DNA from: Lachnoclostridium sp. UBA739
GTDB taxonomy: Bacteria; Bacillota_A; Clostridia; Lachnospirales; Lachnospiraceae
DNA: 11,434 nt
Reading direction: 5' to 3'
NCBI GenBank assembly: GCA_002297865.1
Contig: DBKX01000110.1
Coordinates: 1-11,434 of the forward strand
Shown here: positions 7,321 through 11,434 of the stretch, piece after piece
How the letters are laid out: each line of letters opens with the position of its first letter
How positions within the stretch are numbered: the stretch's first letter is position 1
The notes under the pieces: model-generated
What the model was told of the DNA's origin: nothing
The model's input: only the letters and a program-made list of their open reading frames with translations
Databases searched by the model: none
Program-made: the position numbers and the translations under genes

Positions 7321-7334
7321 AATTATATATAATT
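7321..7334. promoter_or_regulatory. 14-bp perfect AT palindrome just downstream of the NRPS promoter
   Basis: AATTATATATAATT is a perfect palindrome located about 5-18 bases downstream of the predicted transcription start. A dimeric repressor bound here would block initiation, so it is a candidate operator. It is wholly A/T in an A/T-rich region, so chance occurrence is a serious alternative, and no regulator gene is adjacent. Confidence 0.25.
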
Positions 7335-7361
7335 TACTGTGAGAATTGAAAGGAGAAGATA

Positions 7362-7592
7362 ATGGAGAATAAAGTATTAGGGGTAATTAAGAACAATTTA
7401 GAAGATGAAAATATGTTAGTTATTACTGAAAGCAGATTTTCCGAAGATTTGGGATTAAACTCGTATCAATTTATTTCCTTAATTTCTGATTTGGAAGATG
7501 AGCTGGGAATTGAGATGGAGGAAAATGAGATTTTAAAAATTAGAACGGTTGGACAATTGATTGAATACGTACAAAACTGTTGTACAGAATAG
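7362..7592 (+). CDS. Free-standing acyl carrier protein of the NRPS operon
   Basis: This 76-residue acidic protein has the length and four-helix pattern of an acyl/peptidyl carrier protein. It would hold an activated acyl group as a thioester on a phosphopantetheine arm. The attachment site is S34 in DLGLNSYQFISL; the usual Asp immediately before the serine (DSL) is Asn here, a recurrent but non-standard variant. The helix II/III segment DLEDELGIEMEENEI is typical of acidic carriers. ATG 7362 follows a good AAAGGAGA site and is the first gene after the promoter. The ligase starts nine bases after its stop, with that gene's ribosome site overlapping the TAG. Context suggests it carries the starter acyl group made by the ligase and presents it to the first condensation domain. 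A role in D-alanylation (DltC-like) is less likely without other dlt genes. Confidence 0.85.
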   Translation: MENKVLGVIKNNLEDENMLVITESRFSEDLGLNSYQFISLISDLEDELGIEMEENEILKIRTVGQLIEYVQNCCTE

Positions 7593-7601
7593 GAGGGAAA
7601 G

Positions 7602-9146
7602 ATGGAGCAGGAAAGTATCAGTCAGGTGCGAGATTTGGTAAATCAGGCAGCAAGATGTTATGGGGAAAGGATCTTTTTAAGATATTTGGAAAAAAAGGAA
7701 ATAAGGGAAATAAGGGAAAAGACGTTTCAGGAAGTAAAAGAAGAGAGTAGTGCAATTGGACAGTTACTACTATCAGAATTTCCGAAAAGAAGGGTTCATT
7801 GTGGAATCATCGGGAGAACAAGCTGTGAATACATAGAAGCATATTTAGGAACAGTGATGAGTGGGAATGTAATAGTACCCCTGGATGCAAAACTGCCTCT
7901 TACAGATGCTTGTACACTGCTAAATCAAGCAGATTGTGAGGTACTGTTTTATGATAATAATAGGATGGAATTTTTGCCAGAGATAAAAAAGCTTTGTCCT
8001 CAGATTAACTGTTTTATTGAGTTAGAAAGCAGTGCTTTGAAAAATCGGATTGGAAAACTGAGCCAGAGTTTCTCGGGTGAACTGGCTAGTCAATTGAATG
8101 AAAGGGATTTGGCAGCGGTTTTTTTTACCTCAGGAACAACGGGAAGAAACAAAGGTGTTATGATTACACATCACATGATTGTTGTGAATGCATTTGCAAA
8201 AGAATATAGACACAGTGAAAAGGATGTCATTTTGAGTCTGCTGCCTATCCATCATATGTATTGTGTAATGCTTGATTTGTTTATTTCTATCAGAAGTGGA
8301 AACAAGCTTTGTATCAATGATGCTATGATTCACTTATCAAAAAATATACGCAGGTTTCAGCCAACAAAGATGATGATGGTACCAGTTATCATAGAAGAGT
8401 ATTATAAAAAATTAAAAAGAGAAGAGAAAGTAAATACAGGTACGCTTGATGAGATAAAAGAAAAAATCTTTGGAAAGAATCTGAACTTTATATATAGTGG
8501 TGGTGCTAAGTTAAATACCGAGCTGGTGCGTGGGTATGAGCGGTTTGGAATTACCATTGGGGAAAGTTATGGCATGACAGAATGTTTTCTCATAAGTACA
8601 GGTACAAGAGAACAGATATGGAGTGGAAGTGTTGGCATACCGATAGGGGGTATGAATGTTCGGATAGCACCAGATGGTGAAATCTGTTTGAAAGGCGATT
8701 CGGTTATGATCGGCTATTATAATAATCCAGAGCAAACCCAACAGGTATTGAATCCAGAAGGATGGTTTGCGACTGGAGATCTTGGCTGCTTTGGGCAAGA
8801 TGGAACTTTACATATTACAGGACGAAAGAAAAATCTTATTATTTTGAATAATGGTGAAAATATAGTGCCAGAAGAAATTGAGCTGAAATTTAAAAAGGAA
8901 GAAGTGGTGGAAGAAGTAGTCATTACATCTTTTGAGAATTCGAAGCTGGCAGCTGTGATTTATCCGAATTTGGAATGGTGCAGGCAAAATGAGATTGATG
9001 CTGTCTATGAACAGTTACAATCGGTAACTGAAAGGATAAATGAAAGTTTGCCATCATTTAAGAGAATACAAAAGATTGTAATGCGTGATAAAGAATTTCC
9101 TAAGACAGCATCAGGGAAAATTATCCGTAATCAAGAGTATTGTTAA
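7602..9146 (+). CDS. AMP-dependent acyl ligase (acyl-ACP/CoA synthetase family)
   Basis: This 514-residue adenylate-forming enzyme activates a carboxylic acid with ATP and passes it to a thiol, here probably the adjacent carrier protein. The P-loop motif TSGTTGRNKGV starts at T176. The A5-type motif GESYGMTE lies near residues 323-330. The core ATP ribose-binding motif TGDLG includes D393, followed by the hinge motif TGRKKNLI. The C-terminal KTASGK carries the catalytic Lys K506. All key residues are present, so it should be active. The start ATG 7602 has a strong AGGAGGG site. It has no carrier or condensation domain of its own. Fatty, aryl or amino acids are all possible substrates; a starter fatty acid is favoured because of the separate carrier and the NRPS opening with a condensation domain. 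A two-copy 9-bp repeat (7698-7715) encodes IRE-IRE in a surface-like charged segment. Confidence 0.88.
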   Translation: MEQESISQVRDLVNQAARCYGERIFLRYLEKKEIREIREKTFQEVKEESSAIGQLLLSEFPKRRVHCGIIGRTSCEYIEAYLGTVMSGNVIVPLDAKLPLTDACTLLNQADCEVLFYDNNRMEFLPEIKKLCPQINCFIELESSALKNRIGKLSQSFSGELASQLNERDLAAVFFTSGTTGRNKGVMITHHMIVVNAFAKEYRHSEKDVILSLLPIHHMYCVMLDLFISIRSGNKLCINDAMIHLSKNIRRFQPTKMMMVPVIIEEYYKKLKREEKVNTGTLDEIKEKIFGKNLNFIYSGGAKLNTELVRGYERFGITIGESYGMTECFLISTGTREQIWSGSVGIPIGGMNVRIAPDGEICLKGDSVMIGYYNNPEQTQQVLNPEGWFATGDLGCFGQDGTLHITGRKKNLIILNNGENIVPEEIELKFKKEEVVEEVVITSFENSKLAAVIYPNLEWCRQNEIDAVYEQLQSVTERINESLPSFKRIQKIVMRDKEFPKTASGKIIRNQEYC

Positions 9147-9160
9147 AAGGGGATGTAAAA

Positions 9161-11434
9161 ATGTACTATCGATTAACTAGACCGCAGCAAGCAATATATG
9201 AAATAGAACAGTTCGGAACAAGTGAGATGGTGAGTAATGCATTCTATTCCCTGCTAAAAGGGCAGATTCCAGAGAAAATACTGGAACAGGTGCTACAGAA
9301 TATGGTGCTTGAAAATGACGTGTTTCATATCAGAATACATAGGGAAAATGGAGAAATCTATCAGAAATTTGAGTATCAGCCAGTGAAGATACCCGTTCTG
9401 TCATTTTCGAAAAAAGAAGAGTTTGATGCATGGGCTTTGGCAGAACGAAAGAAGGCAGTTTGTTTGCCAGATCAGTTATTTCGTCTAACAGGAATTATGG
9501 TAGAGGATTCTTTTGGTTATTTTGCAGTGGTGCACCATATCCTATCGGATGGCTATAGCATGAATGTCCTGTTAGAGCAGTTTCAAAAACATTATCAACA
9601 GTATCAAGACACAGGAGTAGTGACAAAGAGTACGGTGCCGTCTTTTCAGGAATATTTAAAGAAAGAGGAAGCGTATTATTCTAGTAAACGGTATCAGTCA
9701 GATGTTGAATATTGGAAAGGACAGTTGATTCATGGGGAAGACAGCGTAAAGCTTACGGGGAAAATTCCGTTGGGAATGAAAGCAGGTCGAGAAACGTTTA
9801 TAATTCCTGCTCATGTGGTACAAAAAGTTGATAAATTTTGTGATTTGTACTCGGTTACACGTTATCCAGTTTTTTTGACTTCCTTGGCTTATTATTTAAC
9901 ACATGTTTCTTCAAAGGATTCTGTTAATATTGGAACGTCTGTTTTAAATCGCAATGGAAAAGCAGAAAATCATATGGTGGCAATGCTTGTAAATACTTGT
10001 TTTTTGAATCTGTCACCCGACTTGGAAAAGGGGATGGCGATAAACTGTACCGAGACAGCCAGTAAAATAATGAAAATGTTTCGCCACCAGAGACTGCATT
10101 ATAGTGAAGTTCGAAAACTGGCAAATGAGGCTGGCTTGAGTCAGAGTAAGTTTTTTGATATATCGTTTACGTATCATCCAATGGACTCCAATCTTAAGTT
10201 TGGAAGTATGCACTGGTACCCTTGTACGGAAAGTGTTGAGGGACTAAACATCCATGTGTTTGAACAGATGGATAAAAGTGTTCATGTTTATTATGATTAT
10301 CAGAAATCACTGTATTCTTCTTGGGAGATGAAACAGCTTCATGCCCATTTAATTGGGATACTTAAATCTTCCATAAAGGAGCCAGAAGCACCACTAAAGG
10401 ATTTGTGCTTCGTAGATAGAGAAGAGGAAAATGAACTTATTCATATGGAAACAGGTCTAAGTGTTCCAGTTAAATCCCAGACAATACAGGAACGTATAGA
10501 GCAAAAGGTAAGTCTGTTTCCAGATATGGAGATATTAGAGTGTGAGGGAGAAGTGTATACCTACTTAAGCTGGAACAGGCGTGTCAATCAGTTTGCAAAC
10601 TATTTGCTCAAGCTGGGCGTACAGAAAGAAGACAGGATTGCTGTCTTAGTACCAAAAAAATCAGAACGCTACATAGTGCTTTATGGCATCTTAAAGGCAG
10701 GAGCCGCCTTTGTTCCAATTGCTCCAGAATACCCAGCGGAACGAATTCGTTTTATCATAGAAGACAGTGGCGCGAAATACCTAGTAATGACAAAGGAGTG
10801 CTGCAGGGGTCGAGAAATTCCAGAGCAATGTAAGCAGATTATTTATCAAGGCGAGGAGTATCGCCATGAATCATTGGAAAATCCGAAAGTTTCTGCAACA
10901 CCAGAACAGCTTGCATACATGATTTATACATCAGGTACAACAGGAAGACCAAAAGGAGTTATGGTAGAACAGAAAGGTGTACTGAATCTGGCTGATTATT
11001 TTGAAAGAAGTTTACATATAACAAAGGAAGATGCAATTCTACAATTTGCTAATTATGTCTTTGACGGTTCCATATGGGAAATGACAATGGGATTTCTTTG
11101 TGGTGCAAAATTGTGTGCCATTTCAGATGAGGCGATTCGTCAGGAATCTAAATTTAAAAATTATATCATGGAGCAGAAGGTCACAGTAATGGCATTACCA
11201 GTACCTTATTTTGAACAGCTTGATGTAAGCGGTCTTGCACTCAGAACAATCATAACAGCAGGTTCAGCCTGTTCGAAAGGAGTTGTCGAAAAGGCACTTA
11301 GTTGTGCAGACACCTATGTCAATTCCTATGGTCCAACGGAGGCAACTGTAGCAGCAACACATTGGGAAATTCATCGAGGTGAATGTATTCCAGAAAGTAT
11401 ACCGATTGGAAGGCCCATTCAGAATGTCAAGGTA
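9161..11434 (+). CDS. Nonribosomal peptide synthetase, C-A module start (3' end outside window)
   Basis: ATG 9161 follows AAAAGGGG and lies 14 bases after the ligase stop. The frame is open for 758 codons to the window edge. Residues about 1-430 form a condensation domain: LTRPQQAIYEIEQF (C1-like), the catalytic HHILSDGYS (H125, H126, D130, G131), and C5-like GTSVLNR followed by MLVNTCFL. Both catalytic residues are intact. From about 465 an adenylation domain begins, with A2 LKAGAAFVPIAPEYP, A3 YTSGTTGRPKG (589-599), A4 FDGSIWEM (634-641) and A5 NSYGPTEATV (721-730). Later A motifs, carrier, further modules and release domain lie beyond the edge. Pocket residues read by alignment to GrsA are D635, G636, W639, then A, I, A, S722, V, A, a pattern closest to hydrophobic or aromatic selecting pockets. 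Opening with a C domain and preceded by carrier plus ligase, it probably starts with an acyl group (N-acyl peptide). Confidence 0.93.
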   Translation, partial: MYYRLTRPQQAIYEIEQFGTSEMVSNAFYSLLKGQIPEKILEQVLQNMVLENDVFHIRIHRENGEIYQKFEYQPVKIPVLSFSKKEEFDAWALAERKKAVCLPDQLFRLTGIMVEDSFGYFAVVHHILSDGYSMNVLLEQFQKHYQQYQDTGVVTKSTVPSFQEYLKKEEAYYSSKRYQSDVEYWKGQLIHGEDSVKLTGKIPLGMKAGRETFIIPAHVVQKVDKFCDLYSVTRYPVFLTSLAYYLTHVSSKDSVNIGTSVLNRNGKAENHMVAMLVNTCFLNLSPDLEKGMAINCTETASKIMKMFRHQRLHYSEVRKLANEAGLSQSKFFDISFTYHPMDSNLKFGSMHWYPCTESVEGLNIHVFEQMDKSVHVYYDYQKSLYSSWEMKQLHAHLIGILKSSIKEPEAPLKDLCFVDREEENELIHMETGLSVPVKSQTIQERIEQKVSLFPDMEILECEGEVYTYLSWNRRVNQFANYLLKLGVQKEDRIAVLVPKKSERYIVLYGILKAGAAFVPIAPEYPAERIRFIIEDSGAKYLVMTKECCRGREIPEQCKQIIYQGEEYRHESLENPKVSATPEQLAYMIYTSGTTGRPKGVMVEQKGVLNLADYFERSLHITKEDAILQFANYVFDGSIWEMTMGFLCGAKLCAISDEAIRQESKFKNYIMEQKVTVMALPVPYFEQLDVSGLALRTIITAGSACSKGVVEKALSCADTYVNSYGPTEATVAATHWEIHRGECIPESIPIGRPIQNVKV

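Noticed and set aside
7698..7715. Two-copy 9-bp tandem repeat in the ligase gene
   Set aside because: It keeps the frame, encodes a charged segment far from the active site, and is too short to be more than a local slippage product.
8511..8923. Minus-strand frames opposite the acyl ligase
   Set aside because: They overlap each other and lie over the conserved A5-A8 motifs of the ligase; no independent coding evidence.
9924..10213. Minus-strand frames opposite the NRPS condensation domain
   Set aside because: The + strand frame is continuous through this interval with clear C5 and C7-like motifs, so these are shadows.

Overview
The window is AT-rich, with A/T-ending codons, strong AGGAGG-type ribosome binding sites, near-consensus sigma-A promoters and U-tailed hairpin terminators. 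Together with the gene content (an Agr/AgrC-type GHKL kinase, an SNF2 helicase with a SWIM finger, a YegS/DgkB-type lipid kinase and an NRPS operon) this points to a low-GC Firmicute, most likely a member of the Clostridia and plausibly a gut Lachnospiraceae. The taxon is inferred from style and gene families; no marker gene is present. All recognised genes lie on the + strand.

Region 1 (1-2975) looks like a scarred accessory region. It opens with a GHKL sensor histidine kinase whose 5' end lies outside the window. After it comes a well-formed promoter (1027-1055) and, about 155 nt further on, an intrinsic terminator (1177-1217), so a short RNA could be made here. The terminator lies inside the open 5' extension of the next reading frame, an ABC ATPase that has lost its Walker A half. 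An intact six-helix ABC-2 permease follows. Behind the permease lie a 24-codon stub that looks like the N-terminus of a NodU/CmcH-type carbamoyltransferase, still with an excellent ribosome binding site, and a second short unidentified coding-like scrap. Deletions have apparently removed most of a larger gene set.

Region 2 (2908-7170) is a compact housekeeping-like transcription unit: an extended -10 promoter, a 1072-aa SWIM/SNF2 helicase, a translationally coupled (ATGA) diacylglycerol/lipid kinase, and a strong terminator.

Region 3 (7171-11434) is the start of a nonribosomal peptide operon. A promoter (TTGACG-17-TATACT) with a 14-bp palindrome near the predicted start site is followed by a free-standing acyl carrier protein, a free-standing AMP-forming acyl ligase, and an NRPS that opens with a condensation domain and then an adenylation domain. 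The NRPS runs off the window edge. The inferred logic is that the ligase activates an acyl (or aryl) acid and loads it on the carrier. The first condensation domain then joins it to the amino acid chosen by the adenylation domain, giving an N-acylated peptide. The ligase's substrate and the end of the assembly line cannot be seen here.
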